Below, one piece after another: positions 18,319 through 25,945 of a stretch of DNA of 64,000 nucleotides (position 1 is its first letter; every line of letters starts with the position of its first letter). Source of the DNA: Knoellia koreensis (GTDB lineage Bacteria > Actinomycetota > Actinomycetes > Actinomycetales > Dermatophilaceae); assembly GCF_013041615.1 (NCBI RefSeq), contig NZ_JABEPQ010000001.1, forward strand, positions 1,604,976 to 1,668,975, written 5' to 3'. The position numbers and the translations under genes are program-made. The notes beneath the pieces are model-generated. The model ran no database searches. It was not told where the DNA came from and saw only the letters and a program-made list of their open reading frames with translations.

Positions 18319-18633
18319 ATGGCCATGCCCAGGTTGTTGGATGACGAGGAGATCGAGCGCCAGCTGCGTGACCTGCCCGGCTGGCGGCGCGACGGTGAGG
18401 CGATCACCGCGGCCTACGAGGCACCGGACTTCCTCGCCGGCGTCCGGATCGTCGACGAGGTAGCCCTCGAGGCGGAAGGCATGGACCACCACCCCGACAT
18501 CGACATCCGTTGGCGCACAGTGACTTTCACCTGCTCGACACACTCCGAGGGCGGCTTGACGCAGCTGGACGTCGAGCTGGCGCACCGCATCTCCGAAGCC
18601 GCCGCCCGACTCAAGGCGCAGCCCCGTGGCTGA
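18319..18633 (+). CDS. 4a-hydroxytetrahydrobiopterin dehydratase (pterin-4-alpha-carbinolamine dehydratase)
   Basis: 104 aa from ATG 18319; ATG 18325 gives MPRLLDDEEI. The family motif appears as EGMDHHPDIDIRWRTVTFTCSTHSEGGLT, with the two catalytic histidines in DHHPDI and the later His in THSEGG. It dehydrates 4a-hydroxytetrahydropterin in pterin recycling; actinobacterial members often occur without an aromatic amino acid hydroxylase, and none is visible here. The last 8 bases overlap the VIT-family gene. Confidence 0.88.
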   Translation: MAMPRLLDDEEIERQLRDLPGWRRDGEAITAAYEAPDFLAGVRIVDEVALEAEGMDHHPDIDIRWRTVTFTCSTHSEGGLTQLDVELAHRISEAAARLKAQPRG

Positions 18634-19381
18634 GACCGAAGCCATGGCCGCGCACGACCCCGCTCACGAGCCCCACGACCCGACCCACGCCGGTGAGGCG
18701 CACGGACAGGGCATCGGCGCCCGCCTCAACTGGCTGCGGGCGGCGGTTCTGGGGGCCAACGACGGCATCGTCTCGACGGCTGGCATCGTCATCGGGGTGG
18801 CGGCCGCGACCACCAGCCGCACGGCCATCGCCACCGCGGGGATCGCCGGACTCGCAGCCGGCGCCATGAGCATGGCCGCGGGCGAGTACGTCTCGGTCAG
18901 CACCCAGCGCGACACCGAGCGGGCGTTGCTGGCCAAGGAGAAGCGCGAGCTGCGGGAGATGCCCAAGGCCGAGCTGGAGGAGCTGGCCGGCATCTACGAG
19001 GCGAAGGGCCTGACCCCCGACCTCGCCCACCAGGTCGCCGAACAGCTCACCGCGCACGACGCCCTCGGCGCCCACGCCGAGGCCGAGCTCGGGATCGACC
19101 CGGACGACCTGAGCAACCCCTGGCATGCCGCTTGGGCGTCCATGGCGTCGTTCACCATCGGCGCCCTGCTCCCCCTCGTCGCCATCCTCGTCGTCCCGGC
19201 CGGCGCGCACGTGTGGGTCACCGCCGCCGCGGTCGTCCTTGCCCTGTGGCTCACCGGGTGGGGCAGCGCGCGCCTCGGCGACGCACCGGTCAGGCCAGCC
19301 GTCCTGCGCAACGTCGGCGGCGGCATACTCGCCATGGTCGTCACCTATGCGATCGGTGCCCTCGTCGGCACCCAGGTCTGA
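18626..19381 (+). CDS. VIT1/CCC1 family transporter
   Basis: 251 aa from GTG 18626. The segment LNWLRAAVLGANDGIVSTAGIVIGVAAA near residue 32 is the VIT/CCC1 signature, followed by AGAMSMAAGEYVSVSTQRDTE; a soluble helical insert (residues 95-160) with acidic residues precedes three C-terminal membrane segments. VIT proteins export Fe2+ or Mn2+ into vacuoles in eukaryotes; bacterial members are assumed to move the same metals across the cytoplasmic membrane. The N-terminal 30 residues are His- and Asp-rich, fitting metal contact. Confidence 0.86.
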   Translation: MAETEAMAAHDPAHEPHDPTHAGEAHGQGIGARLNWLRAAVLGANDGIVSTAGIVIGVAAATTSRTAIATAGIAGLAAGAMSMAAGEYVSVSTQRDTERALLAKEKRELREMPKAELEELAGIYEAKGLTPDLAHQVAEQLTAHDALGAHAEAELGIDPDDLSNPWHAAWASMASFTIGALLPLVAILVVPAGAHVWVTAAAVVLALWLTGWGSARLGDAPVRPAVLRNVGGGILAMVVTYAIGALVGTQV

Positions 19382-19479
19382 GCGGCGCGCATCCTCGCCC
19401 GACCGGGAACTCGGCTGCGGCACTGGACGTTGAACGCGACTCACGCCCCCAACCGAAGGACCGGTGAACCTCCCCAGCC

Positions 19480-20817
19480 ATGTCTGGCTATTGGCTCGAC
19501 ATTGCCCTTGTTGCCTTTCTCGTCATCCTGAATGCCGCGTTCGCCGGCTCGGAGATGGCGCTGGTGTCGCTGCGGGAGGGACAGCTGCGAGCGCTCGAGC
19601 GCTCGGGCGGGGCACGCGCCATGCGGCTGGTGCGTCTCGCCCGTGACCCCAACCGATTCCTCGCGACGATCCAGATCGGCATCACCCTCGCGGGTTTCCT
19701 CGCCTCGGCGACCGCCGCGGTGTCACTGGCCGAACCGCTCGTGCCGCACCTGGCGTTCATGGGCGGAGCCGCCGAGCCGGTGACCGTCGCGGTGATCACG
19801 CTGGTGCTGGCGTTCATCACGCTGGTGGTCGGTGAGCTGGCGCCCAAGCGCATCGCCATGCAGCGCGCCCTCCCCTGGGCGCTGGCGGTCGCCGGGCCGC
19901 TCAACGCCCTGGCCACCATCTCGCGACCTGCCGTCGCCCTGCTCGGCGCCTCCACCAACGTCGTCGTCAAGCTGCTCGGCGGGCGCGCGCAGGCAGAGGC
20001 CGAGGAGATCTCGCCGGAGGAGCTGCGCGACCTCGTCACGAGCAACCCCGAGCTGGACCAGAGCCAGCGCGACATCATCAGCGGCGCCCTCGAGCTGCAG
20101 GACCGCATGCTGCGCCACGTCCTCGTCCCACGCGGGTCGGTGCTGGCCATCCCCGCGGACGCAACCGTGGCCGAGGCGCGCCGGATGCTGGCCGACGCTG
20201 GGCACTCGCGTGCACCCGTGACCCGCGGCCACCACCTCGACCAGGTCGTCGGCGTCGTGCACTGGGGTGCTCTCGTCGAGGGGGACGACTCGGCGCCGGT
20301 GACCCTGCGGGCGCAGCCCGCGCTGATGCTGCCGGACACGGTGCGCGTGCTGGCGGCGTTGCACCGGTTCCGGGAGGAGCGCCAGCAGCTCGCCATCGTC
20401 ATCGACGAGCACGGGTCGGTCGACGGCATCGTCACCCTCGAGGACCTGCTCGAGGAGATCGTCGGCGAGATCTGGGACGAGACCGACCCCGCCGTGGCCG
20501 AGGCGCTGCGCAGCGACGACGGCGAGTTGGTGCTGCCGGGCACCTACCCCGTGCACGACCTCGTCGACGTGGGGGTGGACCTGGACCTGCCCCCCTCGGC
20601 GGACTTCACCACCGTCGCCGGGCTCGTGCTCAAGCTGCTGGGGCGCGTGCCCGACACGGCCGGGGACGTCGTCGAGGTCGGCGGCTGGCGCTTCGAAGTG
20701 CTCGAGGTCGCTGGCCACGCGGTCACCCGGGTGCGCCTGACGCCGGGTGTCGAGACGCCGTTGCCCGGCGCTGAGACCGCCGACAGCACCGCCGAGAAGC
20801 CCGCCACCGCGGACTGA
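19480..20817 (+). CDS. CNNM/hemolysin-type transporter with CBS and CorC_HlyC domains
   Basis: 445 aa. DUF21/CNNM membrane domain (residues 1-180; AFAGSEMALVSLREGQL, LVVGELAPKRIAMQ), a CBS pair (about 195-330; HVLVPRGSVLAIPAD, VDGIVTLEDLLEEIVGEIWDE) and a C-terminal CorC/HlyC transporter-associated domain (about 345-430). Relatives are Mg2+ or Co2+ transport proteins; hemolysin is only a historical name. No binding partners are adjacent. Confidence 0.9.
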   Translation: MSGYWLDIALVAFLVILNAAFAGSEMALVSLREGQLRALERSGGARAMRLVRLARDPNRFLATIQIGITLAGFLASATAAVSLAEPLVPHLAFMGGAAEPVTVAVITLVLAFITLVVGELAPKRIAMQRALPWALAVAGPLNALATISRPAVALLGASTNVVVKLLGGRAQAEAEEISPEELRDLVTSNPELDQSQRDIISGALELQDRMLRHVLVPRGSVLAIPADATVAEARRMLADAGHSRAPVTRGHHLDQVVGVVHWGALVEGDDSAPVTLRAQPALMLPDTVRVLAALHRFREERQQLAIVIDEHGSVDGIVTLEDLLEEIVGEIWDETDPAVAEALRSDDGELVLPGTYPVHDLVDVGVDLDLPPSADFTTVAGLVLKLLGRVPDTAGDVVEVGGWRFEVLEVAGHAVTRVRLTPGVETPLPGAETADSTAEKPATAD

Positions 20818-20822
20818 GCCCG

Positions 20823-20892
20823 CACTCGTTGCCGGCCGCGCGGCATACCCGCCGGTTTGTGGGCCGGTATGCCGCAGAGCCGGCAACAAGTG
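20823..20892. terminator. nested bidirectional hairpin carrying an inverted GTATGCCG pair
   Basis: Outer arms 20823-20836 and 20879-20892 pair at 13 of 14 positions (cactcgttgccggc). Inside, gcggcatacc (20840-20849) faces ggtatgccgc (20866-20875). It separates the CNNM gene from the convergent SRPBCC gene, so it can end transcription from both sides. The inner stem is built from the dispersed window-wide motif. Confidence 0.75.
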
Positions 20893-20905
20893 ACGCGCGC
20901 CGTGG

Positions 20906-21367
20906 TCAGCCGGTCGCCGTTGCCGCGGTGGCGAGGCGGTCGAGCGAGGCGCGCAGGTTGGCCTCGGTGGTGTTGCGGGCGCGGACCATGCGCTTCTCGT
21001 CGATGAGGTCGGTCCAGTCGTAGGTGTGGGTGACGAGGGTGCGACCGTCGTCGAGGGGCTCGAGCTGCCAGCGCCACTCGTGGCCGGGCTGCGGCTTGCC
21101 AACCTCGGAGGGGCGCCACGCGATGAGCCGACCCTCCTCGAAGGCGACGACGTGATTCTGCCTGACCGCGAGGTCCTTGGTGAGGATCATCGTGAAGACG
21201 TCACCGACCGCTCTGACGCGCTGACCTGGGTCCGCCTGCTCGAGGTTGTCGTTGCCGTCCCACTCGGGCTGGCGCGACGGGTCGGCGATCAGCTCGAAGA
21301 TGGTCGCGGCGTCGGCGTCGACCTCACGGCTGGCGGTGACGACCGTGGTCTCGTTGGTGTCTGGCAT
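20906..21367 (-). CDS. SRPBCC family protein (polyketide cyclase/START-like fold)
   Basis: 153 aa. REVDADAATIFELIADPSRQPEWDGNDNL near the N-terminus and the closing helix RARNTTEANLRASLDRL are the START/Bet v1-like layout. These small helix-grip proteins bind hydrophobic ligands; no specific ligand can be read. The gene diverges from a GNAT gene across a 117-bp gap. Confidence 0.8.
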   Translation of the reverse strand: MPDTNETTVVTASREVDADAATIFELIADPSRQPEWDGNDNLEQADPGQRVRAVGDVFTMILTKDLAVRQNHVVAFEEGRLIAWRPSEVGKPQPGHEWRWQLEPLDDGRTLVTHTYDWTDLIDEKRMVRARNTTEANLRASLDRLATAATATG

Positions 21368-21416
21368 GGCGCCATCCAACCACCGCACGCGGTCCGTCGC
21401 CGCCAGCTGACACGCC

Positions 21417-21459
21417 CTGTCACCAGGGGCAGCGCCGGCCGAAACCCATTTGGTGACAG
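21417..21459. promoter_or_regulatory. inverted repeat in the SRPBCC/GNAT divergent promoter region
   Basis: ctgtcacc (21417-21424) and ggtgacag (21452-21459) are a perfect 8-bp inverted repeat with a 27-nt spacer midway between two divergent genes. Right of it, gatctttatcgac could hold a -10. Regulator unknown. Confidence 0.35.
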
Positions 21460-21484
21460 CGATCTTTATCGACATGCTTCCACC

Positions 21485-22051
21485 ATGAGCGACTACCTCG
21501 AGAGCGAGCGCCTCGTGCTGCGCCAGTTCACGGCCCAGGACGCAGACCTGCTCATTGAGCTCGACAGCGACCCCGCAGTGATGCGGTTCCTCACTGGTGG
21601 CGCGCCGTCGATGTCCGACGATGCCGTCCGTGACCAGCTCATCCCGGGCCTGCTGGCCGCCTACGAGCGTTGGGAGGGCCGGTTCGGGCTGTTCGCGGGC
21701 CACGAGAAAGAGACGGGCGACTTCGTCGGGTGGTTCTGCCTGCGGCCGGAGAGGAACGGGCCGTTGGACGAAGTCGAGCTCGGCTACCGGCTCCGCCGGG
21801 CCGCCTGGGGCAAGGGTTACGCGACTGAGGGCTCGACTGCGTTGGTGGACAAAGGTTTTGCCGAGCTCGGTGTGAACGTCGTCTGGGGCGAGACCATGGC
21901 GCTGAACCTCTCGTCGCAGCGGGTGATGGAGAAGGTCGGCATGTCCGTCGTCCGTGAGGTCCCCACACCCGAGGACATGATGGGCGTCGAGGGGGCGGAG
22001 CGCGGCGGCTTCCGGTACGAGATCACACGGGAGCAGTGGGCACGACACTGA
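21485..22051 (+). CDS. GNAT family N-acetyltransferase (RimJ/RimL-like)
   Basis: 188 aa. Begins LESERLVLRQFTAQDADLLIEL, the usual RimJ/RimL start; acetyl-CoA site VELGYRLRRAAWGKGYATEGSTALV near residues 98-120; end pattern NLSSQRVMEKVGM. The substrate, possibly a protein N-terminus or small amine, is not predictable. Confidence 0.85.
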   Translation: MSDYLESERLVLRQFTAQDADLLIELDSDPAVMRFLTGGAPSMSDDAVRDQLIPGLLAAYERWEGRFGLFAGHEKETGDFVGWFCLRPERNGPLDEVELGYRLRRAAWGKGYATEGSTALVDKGFAELGVNVVWGETMALNLSSQRVMEKVGMSVVREVPTPEDMMGVEGAERGGFRYEITREQWARH

Positions 22052-22079
22052 GGTCGGTGCCGTCCCCTACCGTCAGGGC

Positions 22080-22379
22080 ATGGAGCTGGAGTTCGAGGGC
22101 CAGGTCATCGAGTGGCGCGGGCCGGCGCCCTACTACTTCGTGCCCCTGCCCGAGAACGAAGCCGGGGTGATCGAGGACCACAAGGCGATGCTGACCTACG
22201 GCTGGGGCGCGATCCCGGCGGCAGCAACGCTCGGTGACACCGAGTTCACGACCTCACTGTTCCCGCGCGAGGGCGGGTACCTGCTGCCGCTCAAGGATGC
22301 CGTCCGCAAGGCCGAGGGCATCGGCAAGGGGGACACGGTCGTGGTGCGCCTGACCCTGCAGGTCGCCGACCGACACTGA
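22080..22379 (+). CDS. DUF1905 domain-containing protein
   Basis: 99 aa, whole length is one DUF1905 beta-barrel-like domain: FEGQVIEWRGPAPYYFVPLP at the N-terminus, YGWGAIPAAATLGDTEFTTSLFP in the middle and a terminal GKGDTVVVRLTL. Function unknown. It lies 28 bp after the GNAT gene on the same strand and may share its transcript. Confidence 0.8.
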   Translation: MELEFEGQVIEWRGPAPYYFVPLPENEAGVIEDHKAMLTYGWGAIPAAATLGDTEFTTSLFPREGGYLLPLKDAVRKAEGIGKGDTVVVRLTLQVADRH

Positions 22380-22410
22380 CGGGAGGCGGGTGGGCCCGGC
22401 AGCGCGCCAG

Positions 22411-22779
22411 TCAGCCCGTGAACAGGGCGACACCGACGGAGCGGCAGGCGTTGGCGAGCTGCTTGTCGCGGGTCCACAGGCGAGCCCCGGGCGCCAGCAG
22501 CACGGACCCCATCACGTGCGCGTCAGCCGCACTCAGGCCCCCGCCCCAGAGCCGGTGCCGGTCGACCAGGGCCAAAAGCTCGTCGTGGCGCAGCACCGGG
22601 AAGGACCGCAGGTTGCCGAGAAGAGTGAGGAACTCGCGCCGCTGCCGAATGTTGCCCAGGGCAAGCTCCTCGACCACCACGGGGTGAACGCCGATCTCGT
22701 CGCCATCGAGCAGCTCGGTGAGCGCTGGATCGCTCCGGTGGAGGTGGTCGATCCAGACCGAGGTGTCGACCAGGATCAC
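22411..22779 (-). CDS. vapC: PIN-domain ribonuclease toxin VapC
   Basis: 122 aa. PIN catalytic acids are in place: Asp in MILVDTSVWID, Glu in VVVEELALG, Asp in LSAADAHVMGS and Asp near ARLWTRDKQL. VapC toxins cleave RNA with Mg2+ and are neutralised by VapB; the antitoxin is encoded immediately upstream with an ATGA overlap, the normal order. Confidence 0.9.
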   Translation of the reverse strand: MILVDTSVWIDHLHRSDPALTELLDGDEIGVHPVVVEELALGNIRQRREFLTLLGNLRSFPVLRHDELLALVDRHRLWGGGLSAADAHVMGSVLLAPGARLWTRDKQLANACRSVGVALFTG

Positions 22780-22973
22780 GCGGCGCTGCCGCGTCGACGC
22801 GGCGCCGCCTTGGCCTTGGGGTCCGTTCCCCCGAGGGCAGCCAGCCGCCGCGCACTCTCGACGCGGACAAGGGTCGCCAGCCCCTCGCGCACCAGGGCGG
22901 ACCGTTCGGTCACGCCGCTGAGCTCGGCGGCCTGCGCCCAGAGCGCATCGTCGATGGTCACTGTCGTCCGCAT
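22776..22973 (-). CDS. vapB: type II antitoxin VapB
   Basis: 65 aa from ATG 22973, which has ggagg 5-9 nt upstream; a start at 23006 is possible but lacks a ribosome site and would add residues not usual in the family. MRTTVTIDDALWAQAAELSG is a ribbon-helix-helix DNA-binding N-terminus and VREGLATLVRVESARRLAALGG is the toxin-binding segment. It should repress its own operon, perhaps at the palindrome 23001-23012. Confidence 0.88.
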   Translation of the reverse strand: MRTTVTIDDALWAQAAELSGVTERSALVREGLATLVRVESARRLAALGGTDPKAKAAPRRRGSAA

Positions 22974-23000
22974 CTCAGCCTCCCGGTGAATCACAGACAT

Positions 23001-23012
23001 CATCAACTGATG
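23001..23012. promoter_or_regulatory. candidate VapBC operator
   Basis: CATCA-AC-TGATG is a perfect 5-bp-arm palindrome 28 bp upstream of the vapB ATG, where an autoregulatory VapB site is expected. A second, larger palindrome, CCGTTGT-CC-ACAACGG, lies at 23046-23061. Neither has been tested. Confidence 0.4.
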
Positions 23013-23111
23013 CGTCCCATGATGCCACTACAGGGGTTGAACGGCCCGTTGTCCACAACGGAGACCAGTCGACGCGACCTGCACCGCCCGGCGCATCCAA
23101 CGCGGCCGGGC

Positions 23112-23135
23112 TCAGACGTAGAAGCGGAACGTCCA
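23112..23135 (-). repeat. degenerate copy of the ychF 3' end
   Basis: On the minus strand the bases spell FRFYV-stop, close to the FRFNV-stop end of ychF. The 15-bp core acgtNgaagcggaac matches the copy at 23769-23793 at 14 positions. It is the weakest of three copies and could be chance, but the order copy-islet-copy-islet-gene is what repeated insertion at one attachment site gives. Confidence 0.4.
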
Positions 23136-23243
23136 GGATATGTTTCGTGACTTGTCGTCGCTTGGGGTGCCTAGGCTCTGACCTGCACGGATACCGCTGA
23201 AAGGCCTGAAGTCCACAGTGGACGATTTCGGTTCGTTGCGGTG

Positions 23244-23739
23244 CTGGTGAGGGCACAATGAGGGCAGGACGCCCTGGGCGACCGACCCCTATGGGGCTCG
23301 TCCGACCGTAGACACGCAGCTGGCGAGACGTTCCCACCGCCCACCTGTGGGTTGCGACCTTGCCAGCCGAATTCCGTGCAGGTACCGCCGAGCAGGTGCC
23401 TCGCTGGCAAGACATAGGCGCTCCATACTCCGATCGCGCCGAACGACGCCGCCGAGCTTGACATCGGCCACCTCTCGCAGAGCCTTGGCTGGAAGAGGAT
23501 TCGGGAGTATTGTCGGCCCACCATCGTTGAGGGGGACATTCGATTATGGCGCGACGGATCTGGGAGCTCCACCCACTCGTCCTCGCAGGACTGGCTGTCT
23601 TGGCAGCAGCCCTGCTCTATTGCATCTGGCTCGCTGTGTATGCCGCCACGCACCAGCCCACGCCCGTCTAACGGAGGCAAGGATGGCGCGCCCCGTCGCC
23701 GAAGTCCTCGGTTCTGGTGAGGGCCCAGTGAGGGCAGAT
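23244..23739 (+). repeat. imperfect 26-bp direct repeat bracketing a small ORF
   Basis: ctggtgagggcacaatgagg at 23244 onward (to 23269) and ctggtgagggcccagtgagg at 23714 onward (to 23739) match at about 22 of 26 positions and flank the 41-aa membrane ORF. The repeated ggtgagggc/tgagggc wording is also internally repetitive. It may be an insertion-site duplication or the remains of integrase-arm sites. Confidence 0.45.
23546..23671 (+). CDS. 41-aa predicted single-span membrane protein
   Basis: ATG 23546 to TAA 23669-23671, with gaggggg 8-14 nt upstream. MARRIWELHP gives a positively charged start; the next 24 residues (LVLAGLAVLAAALLYCIWLAVYAA) are one membrane helix, and THQPTPV ends the protein. 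No homologue recognised. A gene this size can be chance, but the ribosome site, clean helix and charge layout favour a real peptide. Confidence 0.5.
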   Translation: MARRIWELHPLVLAGLAVLAAALLYCIWLAVYAATHQPTPV

Positions 23740-23768
23740 GAGGCCTAAACAGCCGCTGACCTGCGCCT

Positions 23769-23793
23769 TTACACGTTGAAGCGGAACTCGACC
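23769..23793 (-). repeat. second copy of the ychF 3' end (attachment-site-like)
   Basis: Reading the minus strand gives VEFRFNV-stop, identical at protein level to the true ychF end at 24774-24798. The 22-bp cacgttgaagcggaactcga stretch matches cacgttaaaccggaactcga with 2 differences. The 1-kb segment between the copies carries the acetyltransferase, higA and truncated higB. The pattern is a duplicated target left by an element that integrated at the ychF stop codon. Confidence 0.65.
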
Positions 23794-23826
23794 GAGTTCC
23801 GGTAAATGCCAATCTCTCGTGATTGC

Positions 23827-24381
23827 TCACCATGCGCGACCGCGCAGGTCGACCGCACCCACTGGCCACGCGGCGACCTCAACCTCGACCGGGCGGATCA
23901 GCAAGGGCTGCCCGGGCGGGTCTTCGCTCGGCCGGCCTGACCTATCGATCGAACGCTCGGCAGCAGAAATCCGAGTCCAGCCGCACGAGGTGTAGAACGA
24001 GACCACTTCTTCGCGACAGCCCAGATAACCGAAAGCGATGCCGCGGGCCGTCTTCATCGACTGCGCAGCACTGGCCATGAGCCGACTCCCAACGCGCTTA
24101 CGCCTCACAGCATCCGAGATCAGCACACCCCCGACACCAGCTATCTCGACCTCGCCGTCGCCGACACCTACCCTCCGTCTCGACCAGCCGACATGACCGA
24201 CAATTTCGCTGTTGCTCTGCGCGATGACATGAACAGCATGCGGCGCATACCCGTAAGGCATGTCGGGATCCCACTCGCCGAAGTCGTCCAGGTACTCGGC
24301 GTCGAAGAGCCGGCGTAGCCTAGCGAAGTCGCTCGCGGTCAGCTCGGCGTGCGCGATGACATCGATCGCAATGTCCGGCAC
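23827..24381 (-). CDS. GNAT acetyltransferase, AAC(2')-like
   Basis: 184 aa. The acetyl-CoA loop is VLISDAVRRKRVGSRLMASA near residue 90 with R-x-x-x-x-G-x; GYLGCREEVVSFYTSCGW follows at 120-138. The ending, PEDPPGQ-like (SEDPPGQPLLIRPV) then VDLRGRAW, resembles aminoglycoside 2'-N-acetyltransferases of actinobacteria. Resistance activity cannot be claimed from this. GC and codon bias are visibly lower than in neighbours, fitting transfer, and it sits between two ychF 3'-end copies. Confidence 0.68.
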   Translation of the reverse strand: MPDIAIDVIAHAELTASDFARLRRLFDAEYLDDFGEWDPDMPYGYAPHAVHVIAQSNSEIVGHVGWSRRRVGVGDGEVEIAGVGGVLISDAVRRKRVGSRLMASAAQSMKTARGIAFGYLGCREEVVSFYTSCGWTRISAAERSIDRSGRPSEDPPGQPLLIRPVEVEVAAWPVGAVDLRGRAW

Positions 24382-24384
24382 GCG

Positions 24385-24687
24385 CTACGCAACCTGCAGC
24401 GGGGTGATCGCCGCGATCTGCTCCCCTGCCAGATCCTCCGCGCGGTCAAGCTCGTGATGGCTCTGCAGGTTGATCCAGAACTCCGCGGACGTCCCGAAAT
24501 ACTTCGCGAGCCGCAATGCGGTATCCGCCGTGATCCCGCGCTTGCCGTGCACAATCTCGTTGATCCGGCGCGGCGCCACACTGATCGACACGGCGAGCTT
24601 GTTCTGCGTGATCCCGAAGCCCTCGACGAACTCCTCCATGAGGACCTCACCGGGATGAATCGGTTCGATCTTGTCAGTGGTAGTCAA
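24385..24687 (-). CDS. higA: HigA family addiction-module antitoxin
   Basis: 100 aa from TTG 24687, chosen because ggaggtggag lies just upstream and the residues MTTTDKIEPIHPGEVLMEEF are the standard HigA start. HTH_3 (Xre) domain at residues 20-75: TQNKLAVSISVAPRRINEIVHGKRGITADTALRLAKYF. HigA binds HigB and represses the operon. Its toxin partner just upstream is only a fragment, so this antitoxin is an orphan here. Confidence 0.85.
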   Translation of the reverse strand: MTTTDKIEPIHPGEVLMEEFVEGFGITQNKLAVSISVAPRRINEIVHGKRGITADTALRLAKYFGTSAEFWINLQSHHELDRAEDLAGEQIAAITPLQVA

Positions 24688-24766
24688 CGAACTCCACCTC
24701 CACCGGTCCGGCGTCCGTCCATCTGAAACAGAACCGACACACGAGCCGCACATAACGCGACCCGTC
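24674..24766 (-). pseudogene. higB: 3' remnant of higB toxin
   Basis: The last 30 codons of a HigB/RelE-type toxin remain: RYVRLVCRFCFRWTDAG then VEVEFVDYH-stop, the invariant HigB end. All upstream sequence, including the catalytic core, is missing because the ychF stop begins 8 bp away. It overlaps the higA start by 14 bp, the normal higBA arrangement, so a full higBA once stood here and was cut at the ychF junction. Confidence 0.75.
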
Positions 24767-24773
24767 AATAACG

Positions 24774-25859
24774 CTACACGTTAAACCGGAACTCGACCAC
24801 GTCGCCGTCCTGCATGACGTAGTCCTTGCCCTCCATGCGCACCTTGCCGGCCGCCTTCGCCGCCGCCATCGAACCGGCCTCCACGAGGTCGTCGAACGAC
24901 ACGATCTCGGCCTTGATGAACCCGCGCTGGAAGTCCGTGTGGATCACCCCAGCGGCTTGGGGCGCGGTCCAGCCCTGCCCGATCGTCCAGGCCCGCGACT
25001 CCTTCGGCCCGGCCGTGAGATAGGTCTGCAGCCCCAGCGTGTGAAAGCCAACCCGCGCCAGCTGGTCGAGCCCGGACTCGGTGGCACCAAAGGACTCGAG
25101 CATCTCCTGCGCATCCTCGGCCGACATGTCCATAAGGTCCATCTCGAGCTTGGCGTTGAGGAACACCGCGTCCGCCGGCGCCACCAGCTCGCGCAGCGAC
25201 GCGTGCAGGTCGGCGTCGGCCAGCTGGTCCTCGTCGAGGTTGAACACGTAGATGAACGGCTTGGTCGTGAGCAGCCCCAGCCCGCGCGCCGCGTCCATGT
25301 CCACACCGGCAGCCGGCCCCGCGGCATACAGGGTCTTGCCCTCCTCGAGCACCTTCTGTGCCGCCACCGCGTTCTCGTAAGCCGGCCGCACGTCCTTCTT
25401 GATCCGCGACTCCTTCTCCAGCCGCGGCACCGCCTTCTCGAGGGTCTGCAGGTCGGCGAGGATCAGCTCGGTGTGGATCGTCTCGATGTCGGAGGCCGGG
25501 TTGACCTTGCCGTCGACGTGCACGACGTCGCCGTCCTCGAACGCGCGCACCACCTGGCAGATCGCGTCGGCCTCACGGATGTTGGCGAGGAACTTGTTGC
25601 CCAGCCCCTCCCCCTCGGACGCCCCGCGCACGATGCCCGCGATGTCGACGAACGACACCGTGGCCGGCAGCTGCCGCTCAGAGCCGAAGATCTCGGCGAG
25701 CTTGCCGAGCCTCGCGTCCGGCAGCGGCACGACGCCGACGTTGGGCTCGATCGTCGCGAACGGGTAGTTCGCCGCGAGCACGTTGTTCTTGGTCAGGGCG
25801 TTGAACATCGTCGACTTGCCGACGTTGGGCAGTCCGACGATTCCGATAGTGAGGGCCAC
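24774..25859 (-). CDS. ychF: redox-regulated ATPase YchF (OLA1 family)
   Basis: 361 aa. Obg-like P-loop GIVGLPNVGKSTMFNALT (the family's NxxE-type G4 replaces NKxD), switch region FVDIAGIVRGASEGEGLGNKFL, and the TGS domain at about 275-361 (GWTAPQAAGVIHTDFQRGFIKAEIV). YchF hydrolyses ATP rather than GTP and acts on ribosome or stress functions. It is the usual partner of ispH/xse genes in actinobacteria (Rv1112). The last codons VVEFRFNV-stop are the sequence duplicated downstream at 23769-23793. Confidence 0.95.
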   Translation of the reverse strand: MALTIGIVGLPNVGKSTMFNALTKNNVLAANYPFATIEPNVGVVPLPDARLGKLAEIFGSERQLPATVSFVDIAGIVRGASEGEGLGNKFLANIREADAICQVVRAFEDGDVVHVDGKVNPASDIETIHTELILADLQTLEKAVPRLEKESRIKKDVRPAYENAVAAQKVLEEGKTLYAAGPAAGVDMDAARGLGLLTTKPFIYVFNLDEDQLADADLHASLRELVAPADAVFLNAKLEMDLMDMSAEDAQEMLESFGATESGLDQLARVGFHTLGLQTYLTAGPKESRAWTIGQGWTAPQAAGVIHTDFQRGFIKAEIVSFDDLVEAGSMAAAKAAGKVRMEGKDYVMQDGDVVEFRFNV

Positions 25860-25945
25860 GAGGCCGGGAGTCTACCGGCGCGCCCCGGGTGCCCCGACCA
25901 CGAGCAGTGGGTATGCCGCGTGGTCATCCACGCGGGCCGGCGCGC

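Larger units (their letters stand above)
22974..23545. other. 572-bp stretch with no supported gene
   Basis: Open frames here lack ribosome sites and recognisable domains. What it holds: the vapBC promoter side (palindromes at 23001 and 23046), a 24-bp stretch resembling the ychF 3' end at 23112-23135, a gtccac-a-gtggac palindrome near 23211, and one copy of a 26-bp direct repeat at 23244-23269 whose partner is at 23714-23739. It reads as decayed accessory DNA. Confidence 0.6.

Noticed and set aside
23049-23058. ttgtccacaa, matching an actinobacterial DnaA box
   Set aside because: Only one copy, and it is the middle of a palindrome near vapBC; no cluster, dnaA or dnaN, so no origin.
23171-23869. 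Minus-strand open frame of 232 codons in the islet
   Set aside because: No ribosome site or domain, Ser/Arg/Pro-rich, and it crosses the direct repeats and the ychF-end copy; read as chance.
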